Source of the DNA: Scortum barcoo
Taxonomy: Eukaryota; Chordata; Actinopteri; Centrarchiformes; Terapontidae
Length of the DNA: 64,000 bases
Assembly: GCA_023238725.1 (NCBI GenBank)
Contig: CM041553.1
Span: forward strand, 12,267,492-12,331,491
Direction of reading: 5' to 3'
Made by a program: the position numbers and the translations under genes. Below, piece by piece: positions 14,305 to 24,613 of the stretch. Position 1 is the first letter of the stretch; every line of letters begins with the position of its first letter. The notes under the pieces are model-generated. The model was not told the origin of the DNA and did no database searches. It saw only the letters and a program-made list of their open reading frames with translations.

Positions 14305-15386
14305 GTTCATTCACTTATACAACTCCTGTTCATTCACTTATACAACTCCTGTTACTTAAGCACTCTTTATCTTATCTTGTTACTTAAGACACTTTATAGT
14401 TGTATTTGTATTTCTTATTCTTTTTTTTATATTCTCTTATTTTTACTGTAATATTTGTATTTCTTATTCTCTTCTTTTTATATTCTCTTATTTTTACTGT
14501 TTATTTTTATTTTTATTTTTTATTTCAATTTTTATTATTTATTATTGTTATTTTTTTCCTGTACTCTGGCACAACAATTTCCTTCAGGATCTGGATCAAT
14601 AAAGTTGTTCGTATTCGTAAATATCTCCAAAAAGATCATCTGAAAAAGATCTATTTCAACTGGCAAAAGAGAAGGCACAAGAGGCAGGGTCTACTGCTCG
14701 TGAACTATTTCCACTTGATGGCTGTCTGCTAAAAGGCTGGAAGGCTTTCCGATACTATTTCCACTTGATGGCTGTCTGCTAACCATCTAAAACTAAGAAT
14801 AAAATGGTTGAGAAATCTTTATTTTCATTATTTACCATATACTTTGAGTAAAATCTGTCACTTTGAAGATAAAATGGTTGAGAAATCTTTATTTTCTCAC
14901 ATTTTCATCATCCTTCCACCATATACTTTGTGTCAAATAAATGAAATACCCTGAATTGCAGCGCAGCAATCATTGCTGTCAGTTTTCAGACTTTTTGGCT
15001 GCGGAGGAACTGTCCAACTGCTTCAACACAGGCACGCGCAGGCAAAAGCAGAGAGAAAAGGGGGGGGGGCAGAATAGGCACAACTGAGCTGAAGAAACAA
15101 AGAAAAAGCTAAACAAAGAAAAAGCTACAGCTACCCTGCAATTATTCAGTCTCGCACCGGGCAAAGGCACTTAATATATTCATCTCCGAGGGAAAGAAAT
15201 GAGCGAGAATGAGAAGCGGGAGGAGAAGCAGAGAGAGGTGGGAAAAGAGGTGGCTCGAGGAAAGAAATAATCTTGAGTCATGCTCGGTGTGCTTTTATGA
15301 CTTTATCAGCCGACGCCAGTAAAGAAACCAGACAAATACAGCTGCCTTTTTTGTCAACACAGACATACAGCTGCCTTTTTTGTCAA
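14305..15386. repeat. Cluster of short direct duplications
   Basis: At least six unrelated short units are each present twice within 1.1 kb. They are a 23-bp tandem pair (14305-14350); a T-rich unit of about 49 bp (starts near 14403 and 14452); a 29-bp unit (14704-14732 and 14754-14782); a 28-bp unit (14799-14826 and 14869-14896) followed in both copies by a shared 13-bp block (14834 and 14918); a 16-bp tandem pair (15095-15127); and a 22-bp unit (15336-15357 and 15365-15386). No coding potential is seen. Confidence 0.85.
14560..14612 (+). repeat. Possible retroelement 3' tail
   Basis: A T-rich tract is followed by text ending in a GGATC..ATCAATAAAG motif of the type seen at the 3' ends of many fish non-LTR retroelements. 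No coding part is recognisable upstream. The call rests on recalled tail similarity only. Confidence 0.3.
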
Positions 15387-18300
15387 TACAGTCAGTAGTC
15401 TTCCCAAAATTGTCAGGCTACAGAGGCCATGGTTTCGTAAACATTAGCGTATATCTGCAGAAAGGAAGCACGGGAACACTGGAGTATGACACTATCAGGG
15501 CCCGAGAAAATAACCAGCTTATGGCAGAAGAAACGATGAGCTAGCAACCTGTAGACAAAGCTTGATGCAGGCTGGGTAATTGAGACAGCATATTGCCGCA
15601 GAGTAACCTTCCCAGAGACATAACCATAATATAATGTGCTGGGGAAAGATTTCTCATTTACAGCCAGGTAATAGCACTTAGGTCAGAACAATGGCCCTCT
15701 CTACTTGGAAATTGGATAGGCTTTCTCATTAATATGTATTGGTGTTAGGAATGGGCTCGGGATGGAACTACATGCCGAAAGGACTAAAGTTTGCAGAGGG
15801 GAATCAAAGTTTGGGAGGAGAGTTGCATACGTGTAGCAGCACAGGTGTGTAAAACAGATGCAGCCCAGGTAGAAACATAATGTACCCATGGGCGGTGAAG
15901 ATGAAAAGCAAATGAAGTAAAAGTGCATGCTATTATTTGTAAGGACACAATACTGTCACAATTACCATGAGCTATAGCGTGTGCTTTGGTAGAAGGTCAC
16001 AGGAATCTCGCTCAAATGCCTATGATTTTTAATACCATGCGCAATGAGGCTGTTTGTATTAACCTTACAAGTTGCACTTGCAGGACGCGATTCAACGGCT
16101 TTACCATCGGTGGGTTATTCAAAAGTTGACTACTAATGGCCAATCAAAGCCATTCAGCTGTGGCAATTATAAACTGACACTTGCCACTATTACACTGCGT
16201 ATACTCCCCCATGTCATCATGTCAGCGCCATTTCCTGCTGCAGGTCCATTCACTGCACGACCTCACTCCTTAGTTTCTTCTGTTTTAATGTCTTAGCTTA
16301 GATGCAATGTTTATGTTAAAATATTTATTTGTTAAGGAGAGTACTCCCAGCAGGTTCCTCATAGCTGCGCTGATTATTCAAGAGCTCCCTTTAAAGAGTA
16401 AATCAATCTAAATCAGCCGAGTCAGTTCCTTGATGAAGTCTCTGACCCAGCTTAACATTCTGAACAGGTAACATCGCAGCCATTTGGTCATCTTTGGTGT
16501 GCCTACGCAGCATTGAAATTGAAAAGGCCAATAAATGCTCTCCTTTTTAAATGAAGATCTCCAAGCACCCTTGCCCCCTCCCCCTTTCGCCAAACACAGT
16601 CATTTGTCACAATCAAACCCCTGAAGCTGTTAAGAGTAAAACATAATCCTCTATTTCTCTCCACTGCGCAGCTCTGTTAGAGCAGTCTGAGGGTTGTGTG
16701 CTTTACTCAAAGACACATTGAAGAGGGTGGCGAATATCAGTAAATGCCCAGTCTCCAGTTTTCAGTCCATTTAGCGTCTGGCCCCTCCCCAGGCCAAGCA
16801 AAGCACCAGCAGCTTGGTGACTTTACATTATTTTTATTATCTTTTGGGTACATGCTACAATTGGCCTTTAGAAAGAAAAATTGTAGGGGTGGAAAAATAC
16901 ATCTGTCAGAAACATTACCATAATGTAATACTGCCCCATGGTCCAAAATGTACAATTCTGTGACACATTTTTGTGTGCTTTAATCTCTGTGTTCAATATG
17001 TGTGTGTTTCTATGAAGAAAGCTTGACTGTGTCATGACTAACGATTACAGCCGAACATGACTCATCAGTGTCCTTTAACCGCATTCATCCCTTTTTCACT
17101 ACACGTACAGCAAAATACCTACTTAACCCTTCTTCTAACCAAAGTCTGACCATTACCTCTGCCTAAACCTCGTGGAATAATTTGTATTTTTTACTTTGCC
17201 ATACACTTGTGAATGTTGTTCTTATGTTAAAGTACCTTGTGAAAAATGCTCTGGTAAAAGTGAAAATTGCCTTAATTTAGAATTTGGGACGTGGTCCTGA
17301 CTTTCTGTTATTAGTGACGTCAGGAACACACACAAATACACTTAAACAGATACACGTATACACAGACATTAAAACACTCCCAGTGTTATCCAGGGTGAAT
17401 CACAAATACATAAACCCACATACACACAAACACACACACGGTCCTTTTTAAATTCCCCAGGCTATGAGTGCACCGATAAAGTATACTCCCCGACTGACTC
17501 CCCTGCTGCACCTAGTGCCAGCGACATGCAGAAGATTGTCATGCCAGATTTGTTCGACATGAAGTGATGGGAAGGAAACATAACTGCAGGGAATGTGTGA
17601 TAGAGATGAACATCCAGTGTGAAAAAAACATGAAAGGGGACCACAGAGCGGGGGTGTCGGATGTGCTCCACCGGTACCAGCTACTGCATACTGATGTACT
17701 GAAATGCACACGTGCTAAATCGCTCATTTCATAATAACCAAAGACATGTACAGGCACAAAGGCTGCAGTGACTTTCATGAGTGTTAACCCTCAGGTGAAG
17801 ACCTCTTAGGACACAAGTAAAAATGCCTTTTGGAACTGTGACACACTGGAATGAGTCTCTTTCTGACTGACGGCGTGAAAATCACAGAACAGAGTTAAAC
17901 GCGAGTCAAACCGCCATTAGTCTCGGCCCCTGCTTGGATCTAAGCGCGGCAGCCTTTCCAAACAGCGTGTTCTTCTCTCTGTTGCAGAAATAACAGTCTT
18001 TGACTGACAGTATTCATAAGCGATTAACCATTAAACCAACAGAGATGGGAGAATTGAAACATTTTCAACGGACGCAAAAATCTAAAATGATTTTCTCTCT
18101 CCCAGCAGGGACCCACCTAGACAGAGAGAGCCCCGGGTCTTTCAGCTAGAACAAACAGGGTGAAGGGACTGTCTTGGCTTCTCGTTAATGTAATAAACTG
18201 TAGAGTATGAACAAGCTCCATAGGGAGAGCCTTTGATCAAGCTAACATCTCCCTTATGTCTGATGTATTTTAATCTAGAGAAAAAAAACCCTCTTCTTAT

Positions 18301-19589
18301 GTACCTTTTTATCCTTGTTTTTCATCTGTCTCTTTTGTGAGCGGCACAATCTCATTCCCTCGCTTAATCACAGATACACACACACACAAATACATACAAT
18401 CTTTATTCTACTTCCACCTCTTCCACTTTCTCATTTTCACCATTGAGCCCCTACCTCTCCATCTCCGGCTCACAGCTCTTGATGAGTTTGTGAGTCACTG
18501 AGGAGAGACAGGGATTTCAGAGAAAACGCAGCTCTCTGAACCTCCAGTGGAAGCTGATAATCCACAGAAGCGAGAGGTGGCGGCGAAATTTCGCAAATTC
18601 CCAAACAATTACTATCAGTGCAGCTCCCACTAAGGTGACAAAGCCCTACACAAATTTGGCTGTCATTGTGTGCAAATAGCAAGCTAATATTTGTGTAAAA
18701 ATGACTGGGGCACAATGCGAAATGAAATCCTGTGAATCTGATTTTCATACAGAAAAGCGATTTGTCTGCTTGTGTTCCTGATGGCTTTGTTGTCAACACA
18801 TCATGGATAATTATTAGCCTTAGATGATGGCTGCTGAATCAAACATCCTCAACTCAGGACGTTAGGGTTGGGCACTGTCCACACTTGGTATTGGTGCCCA
18901 ACAATACTTTATTTTTTTCTATTTTACTCTCTGTTTTAAGAAAAAAATGTAATTTCAGATCTAAAAACATGTCAAAACTTCAACATTACATCCAACCAAA
19001 TGTTATGTAACCACTGTTCCTATCATGACAAGTTCACATACATTAGTCAACTATAGCTGGCCACATTGGTTAACGTTAGCTAGTTACAGACTAGAGAAAT
19101 AAAAAAAATTTAATTCACTGTGCTGCTCAAAGTTGGTGGCACCAGCAGCTACCAAAAACTTTTTTCATGTTATTCTATGCATGAGTTGACTCTATGAATC
19201 AATCAACATACCTTAAATATCAATGTCAACTTTGACCTTTCCATTTGTTTTTATAGGCTCTCCTGCCTGACAGACATTGTAGTGATGTTTGGATCTTTAG
19301 GAGCTTAAAAATTGTTTATGAATTTCAACTGGGAAGAAATTTCTGCAATACAGTCATCATTATGCAGGAGACTCTAGTCTTTTTAAGAGATGCACCTTTA
19401 TTGTGTTTATTTACCATTATTGCAATGAGGCATTTCCACTTAGAGGCCGTGTTTGAGAGAAAGGCAAAGGGCAAAGGACTAAAAAAAGCAGTTTGACAGT
19501 TTGCTGTGTCATGATAAAGTAACTTGTATGTTCGCCAGCTGCCTGTAATTTGTACTACGCAAATGCCAAGCTAAAGGAATGCCAAGGGA
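15387..19589 (-). other. mgat5b intron 2, second part: no gene seen
   Basis: No exon, RNA gene or mobile element was recognised here. A 9-bp inverted repeat (18867-18875 with 18894-18902) lies in a stretch starting GGGTTGGGCAC, which resembles fish transposon remnants but cannot be assigned. Confidence 0.55.
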
Positions 19590-20092
19590 AAAACCTCAAA
19601 GTGACCCCTACAGTGACGGCATTCAGTGGCTATGTTATGCTGTGAGGGGGCCATTTTGCCAGCATGGATCTACTTGACCCCTGAGAGGGTAGTGTCACTG
19701 CAAATCAGTGCGAAGTTGTTCTGAGTGATCACCTTTATCCTATTGATGAAACATTTCCATCCTGGTGGGAGTGGTCTCTTCCAGGATGACAATGCCTCCA
19801 TCCACAGAGGGGGGGTCACTGAATGGTTTGATGAGGATGAAAATTGATGTGAATCATTCCTATGACCTTCACAGTCACCAAATCTCAACCTGGTTAAACA
19901 CTTTTGGGGGATTTTGGAGCGACGTGTAGGAATATCTTTAGGAAGAACGCTGTTCATCCCTCCAGTAGAGCTTCAGAGACTTGGAGAATCAATGCCAAGG
20001 AGCACTGAAGCTGTTCCAGTGGCATGTTATGGTTCAACACCTTAATAAGTTACTTTATGTTGGTTCTCCTTGTAATCTGTCTCCCGTCTGTA
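19590..20092 (+). pseudogene. Tc1/mariner transposase 3' relic
   Basis: This is the decayed 3' part of a Tc1/mariner DNA transposon. Translating the plus strand gives broken blocks of the DDE transposase C-terminus: QDDNASIHRGGVTEWFDEDE (from 19782), a stop, then SQSPNLNLVKHFWGILERRV (from 19869). In intact relatives the second block reads SPDLNPVEHLW, so the third catalytic acid (E) is K here. The sequence then runs to a terminal repeat-like end at about 20091 finishing in TA, the expected target dinucleotide. The 5' half and left terminal repeat are missing, and the left limit is approximate. It lies in mgat5b intron 2, antisense to the gene, and cannot encode an active enzyme. Confidence 0.75.
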
Positions 20093-20252
20093 CCTCTTAC
20101 CACACTCAGACTAACATGAGACATCATCTAGATTCTATATGGAGAGAAAAGGCCACCCTCATGAACAGTAAAAACGCAAAGCCTTCTTTTGTCAAACAGC
20201 AAAAATGATACATAATGGTGGTTCTGCTTGTGCAAAACTACCTTGCACTAGC

Positions 20253-20256
<4 letters not shown>

Positions 20257-20300
<44 letters not shown>
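20257..20300. repeat. (AG)22 microsatellite
   Basis: An uninterrupted AG dinucleotide array of 44 bases. Confidence 0.97.
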
Positions 20301-20301
<1 letters not shown>

Positions 20302-20854
20302 AGCCAAGAATGTCTTACTTCCTCACACAGCTAACATTTATTTTCTACATCTGAATTAATTTACCAGCAGCAGTTGTCATTACAGCCAATGAAATCATCA
20401 ATTGCCAGCTTAAAATGTACTTGCCATAGCTTTTTAGGACATTCTTATTATGTAAATTGTAATTAACATTGTGGGTCTTACAATTTAAAAATTGTACTCT
20501 TTCAAATAAAATTTCAACACAAAAACAAATAATTACTCTACTTGAGCTGCTCACCAAAAATCCAAAATTTCTTGGCCGATGTCAGATGGCCGCAAACATG
20601 GTTATGATAAGGCTCAATTCTGCCTGTGGAAAAAAAATATTAAAAGAGAATCTCAGTTTATCAAGAAAGTGGAATGTCTTCTTGGCAAATAAATATGACC
20701 TCTGGAAAACCACAAACTAAAGTAGCTCTGCTTTGCTGCTCTGTGTCTGAACCTGAAAATTTGGAGAAAAATTGTAATTTGGCAGCGTTGCATATTTTCA
20801 CATGGAAGATCTCCAAGAAATGACATGTACTTAATGAGACACAGGAAGAAGTAG

Positions 20855-20918
20855 ATGTGTGTGTGTGTGTGTGCATGTGTGTGTGTGCATGTGTGTGTGT
20901 GTGTGTGTGTGTATGTGT
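20855..20918. repeat. (GT)n microsatellite with CA interruptions
   Basis: A GT array broken by two CATGT variants and one GTAT. It produces long but meaningless Cys-Val or Thr-His frames. Confidence 0.95.
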
Positions 20919-21546
20919 GCTGCTCTGCAGGTGGTGAGTGGAGGCTTAATGAAAGGGCCAGTTGTTTTTGTGGGGATGATTTGCAGAGAGCAGATGGATC
21001 GGTCTCTCAGTCTCTCTGGTCTCAATCTTGTCCCACATTGCTGCTGTCGCCCCATTTAACAGCCAATTTCCTGCCAGCTCATCACAAACACACGTAAACA
21101 CACACGCATACACACTCAAACGGAGAGAGCCTCACACAAGCAGTGTGAGGTAGCAAGACCACAGAGGTGAGCATGAAAGGAAGGAAAGAGGGTGAAACAG
21201 TGGGGCACACACACACACAAAACATGTAGCGAGGCACGCCAGAGATGACAGAGATATGGGGCAGCTTTTGTGCAAGCACAACAGTACATACATAAAGGGA
21301 TACACACACACACACACAAAGTAAACTCCTATGGGGAACCGTGGTTGGACACCATACAGTTTTTAATGAGCTTGCTCCAGATGTCTTGTCAGGCTGCAGC
21401 ACATGAGTAGTTGATTAATCAAGTACAATCCACTAAGAAGCACTGACACATACACACTAATCCTAATTTATCACACAAACAGAGTAATCTTGATTTTTCA
21501 CAAACACAGTAATCCCAAATGACCCCACCCTTCTTCTGCCCCAATA

Positions 21547-21554
<8 letters not shown>

Positions 21555-21583
<29 letters not shown>
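21555..21583. repeat. (CA)n microsatellite
   Basis: A pure CA array of about 14 units followed by TATAT. Confidence 0.95.
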
Positions 21584-21588
<5 letters not shown>

Positions 21589-22957
21589 GTTCCTGCATCT
21601 ATTCATTCAGTGAAAATCATCATTTACTGTTTCTGTCTATTTTAACTACTTCATCTCTCTTTCTGAGTGACTGCATCACATACCACGTTCCCCACAAGCG
21701 CACACCGACACCTGACTGATTCACACCTAAAGCAGCATTTGCTCCATCTTCTTCTAACTCTCACACCCACCTAAACTGACACATGGCATGCTTCGGATAC
21801 TGTTGTGCCCACACACATGCTGCACACATGCTGCACACATGTGAGGGGGCCTCGGAAAGCAGGATTTCTTATTCTGACTCTGGCAGCGGTGAGAATTTGC
21901 TGGCCTCCACAAAATGACCCCTGACTTTCAATGTTCGCACCTTGTGCTGCAGGAGATTGCAACGGCGCTCTCTTTCTCTCTGCCTTGCCACTGGCGGTCA
22001 GCCTTCACTCCCGGGTCATGTGACATGTTAACATGATGTGTTAATGACATTTCACTGGTGAGATATGGCTTTGGGGGACGCAGGCTTCGGTGTCCAGGCA
22101 ACGCAAGCACAGGAACCAATGTGCAGTGTGCAGTGATATGGAAATTCATGGGTGTTGAGGTCAAGTTTACAGTATTTGTATGTGGATAAGTGAACACGCC
22201 AAGAAGCACCTCATAAAAGTCTGATGCTTCACTTCCAGATAAATCTGACCTGTTTTGCTCTCTCAGATTCACTCAAAACTTGTTCTGCTCTTACCAATCT
22301 GCACATATTTCAACTTCAACTTAAATACCTAAATTACATTATTAAGCTTTCAGGAGCAATACCACTTTTCGCCCAACTTCAGTTTCCTGGGACTACCTAT
22401 AAGGGTGTGTTGAACCCCTCTCTTATATTTGGCTTAGTTCTAAAGACTTCCTCCCCCTCATCCTGGTCTTCCCTCTCTCACAGATCAGGAACTACAGGGG
22501 GGTGATGAAGCCAAAGCTCTGAGATGTGCCCATAGTGGAGTCTCAACCCCCCGGGTTCCTAAATGCCTTCAGGCCCATCATCAATCTCCATTCTACCCTC
22601 TGTTCATCCCCCATGTGCTCAACCTCCCTCAACCCCTCAACCCTCAAGACAATTTTGAGAAATGTGGGGAAATTCAATGCGTCATCGTACCATAATTTTC
22701 ACTTGTGGTTAATGGACTTCCACATGATGGCTAGTCTTAGAGAGAATGAAAGGGTTCAAAGGGGCTGTAAAATGCATTTCAGGCTGGATTGCTTAATGTT
22801 CCTCTGAAGTCATCAAAGATATAAAAAGGGAGCGACTCTTGCTGTCAGTCTATCAACATTAAGTGGATTAATTCTGTTATGAATTATGCAGGTTTTTTTT
22901 GTTGCTGTTTGGCTTTCTGTAAAGTACTGTCAGTGGAGAAAACAACATATATATTCT

Positions 22958-22962
22958 CATGC
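22958..22962. repeat. Target-site duplication, left copy (CATGC)
   Basis: CATGC directly precedes the LTR 5' TG and recurs directly after its 3' CA at 23559-23563. Confidence 0.75.
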
Positions 22963-23558
22963 TGTCACAGTCCACCTTCCAGTAATTTTCCATTCACCTG
23001 GTCTGCCACGCCCATCGGTCAGCCACTCCCAACACCTGGTCCAATCACCTTCTCTGGTTCACTATCAGCTGAGCATTTAAACTCCCTCATCCCATTCATT
23101 CATTGCCAGATTGTTCTTTGTCATCATATGCAAGACTTTCCAGCATTCCTACTCGGACTGATCACCCGTTACCGACCTTGCCTGTTTTGGACCATCCTGC
23201 CTCGTCTCTGCCCCGGTAAACACCTCAGCCTTCTGTCTTTGACCACGAGTTCTGTGCCTGTCCCCGCTGGATTCTGTTTGCTCGTGGCTCACCGGCTCCT
23301 GGCTGCTCGGTCTTCTCTGGTCTGCTCACCTGGATCGCCACCCAGCCTCACCTGAGTTTCCTGGCCTGCGAAGCTTCTGATCACAGCTCTCCCCATCCAT
23401 CAGCGTGGGCTCATTTCCAGCGTCTCTCTCCCTCGCTCCTCGGTGAGTCGGCTCAGCTGGATCAGCCGGCCTGTGCACGCCGAACTTTTTAAGACTCTGG
23501 CTCCAGAATAACTATAGCCAGTTGTGTAGCATTTGGGTCCAATCGCCTACCCGTTACA
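22963..23558 (+). mobile_element. Solo LTR, 596 bp (LTR retrotransposon, probably Ty3/Gypsy type)
   Basis: The segment begins TGTCAC and ends GTTACA, a near-inverted TG..CA pair typical of LTRs, and is bounded by perfect 5-bp duplications CATGC. There is no second LTR, primer-binding site or gag/pol sequence next to it, so it is what remains after recombination between two LTRs. In plus orientation there is a TATA-like ATTTAAAC near 23075 and a degenerate polyadenylation-like AATAACT near 23508, then an ATTTGGGTCC block near the 3' end that I recall from fish LTRs. The superfamily is not provable from the LTR alone; 5-bp duplications fit Gypsy and others. Confidence 0.72.
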
Positions 23559-23563
23559 CATGC
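23559..23563. repeat. Target-site duplication, right copy (CATGC)
   Basis: A perfect copy of the left duplication at 22958-22962. Confidence 0.75.
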
Positions 23564-24098
23564 ATTTTCATATCTGTGTCTGACACACAGCTCCTGCATC
23601 TACTGTTTGTGTCAAAGAGAGAGCAGGACTGCCATCAGTGCAGAATCCCAGAAAGTAGTGAGGGTGAAACCCACACGTATAATATTAGCCACCCACCCTG
23701 CTGTGGATCAGACCAATAACTCCCAAGCTACTGGCTGTCGTCTGCACCTCGTGTCTGATCCACCGTATCAATAATCTTTTACAAGTGCGTTGATTTATCT
23801 CTCATCGCTTGACCACAACCATGGCTATGTGAACGAAATTCACACAGGTCACGCCAGTTCTGCAGTGGAATTTACATTCGCTTTATGATTTCTTTGCCTC
23901 CTCTTAATATTCCTGCCCATTTTATGTTTCCAGTGACAGGTGCTGCAGCTTTGACAAAGTGGCACATGACAGTGAAGCGCCGGCAGGACCATGGAGAGTT
24001 ATAGCACAGCAATACGCTGTGACATTACAGCATTTCAACTCAGTGAGGGAACTGTTTACACACACAGACACACGCACACACACAGCACATGTCAGTAC
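23564..24098 (-). other. mgat5b intron 2, start: no gene seen
   Basis: The beginning of intron 2 on the sense strand (donor GTACTG at 24098). Only short CA-rich sequence is seen near 24059-24085. Confidence 0.6.
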
Positions 24099-24211
24099 CT
24101 TCTGTGCGGATGGTGAAGGGGGAGTCCCCCAGTCTCTTGGCTGAGAACTGCCCCCCCAGAGAGGTCATTAGAAAGCACAGGCTGAAGAAGCCTATTCCCA
24201 CCACGAATATC
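24099..24211 (-). CDS. mgat5b: mgat5b coding exon 2 (signal anchor and stem start)
   Basis: This 113-base exon on the minus strand is preceded by a pyrimidine-rich acceptor ending TTGCAG and followed by GTACTG. The first base completes the AGG (Arg) codon split with exon 1. It then encodes 37 residues and ends in phase 1 with G. The protein starts IFVVGIGFFSLCFLM and ends RLGDSPFTIRTE. The first 20 or so residues are a hydrophobic signal anchor, so with the basic tail of exon 1 the protein is a type II Golgi membrane protein, N-terminus cytosolic. From memory the human MGAT5B equivalent differs only at a few positions (VLGIGFF, SARRLG), and MGAT5 itself is quite different here, so the B paralogue is favoured. 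The stem, catalytic domain and stop are not in the window; the next exon must lie beyond position 1. Confidence 0.88.
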
Positions 24212-24221
24212 CTGCAACACA

Positions 24222-24613
24222 GGGGGAGGAGAGAGGGAAGAGATGAAAAGGGAGTTGAGATAGATTGACATATTTATAGGGAAGGGCAGGTAAATAGATA
24301 TTTTGTGTGAGGGGTTTGGAAATATGAAGATGAGGAGAGAGAGAGAGAAAAGTGGGGTGAATGGTGGGGTATTAAGAGGCAGAAAAGGAGTGGATGAAGA
24401 GTGAGAGGCTTCAATAGAACCAAAAGGAGGAACGTACGTGGATGCACAGGCCGGCAATTATGGAAGACAGGTTTGCAGGACAGAATGATCGGCGGCGAGG
24501 AGAAAAAGTGGGAGGGAAGGAGGGAAGAGATGCAAAGAGGGAGAGGATGAGGGAAAATTGTGGAGGAGAACAGAGGAGGCGGGGAGAGAGAGAGGAATGA
24601 AGAGACAGTCGGG
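24222..24613. repeat. Purine-rich (plus) / pyrimidine-rich (minus) tract
   Basis: About 390 bp strongly enriched for G and A on the plus strand (GGGA, GAGA and GGAGG motifs). It sits immediately upstream of the exon 2 acceptor on the sense strand, where it forms an extended pyrimidine-rich region. Confidence 0.75.

Larger units (their letters stand above)
20093..22957 (-). other. mgat5b intron 2, third part: microsatellite-rich, no gene
   Basis: No exon was recognised. The stretch is dominated by GA, GT and CA arrays (listed separately). An 11-bp unit repeats three times at about 21807-21841. Confidence 0.55.

Noticed and set aside
24092..24457. 121-codon minus-strand ORF overlapping mgat5b exon 2
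   Set aside because: It reads exon 2 in the wrong frame and ignores the splice acceptor. The correct frame gives the conserved signal anchor.
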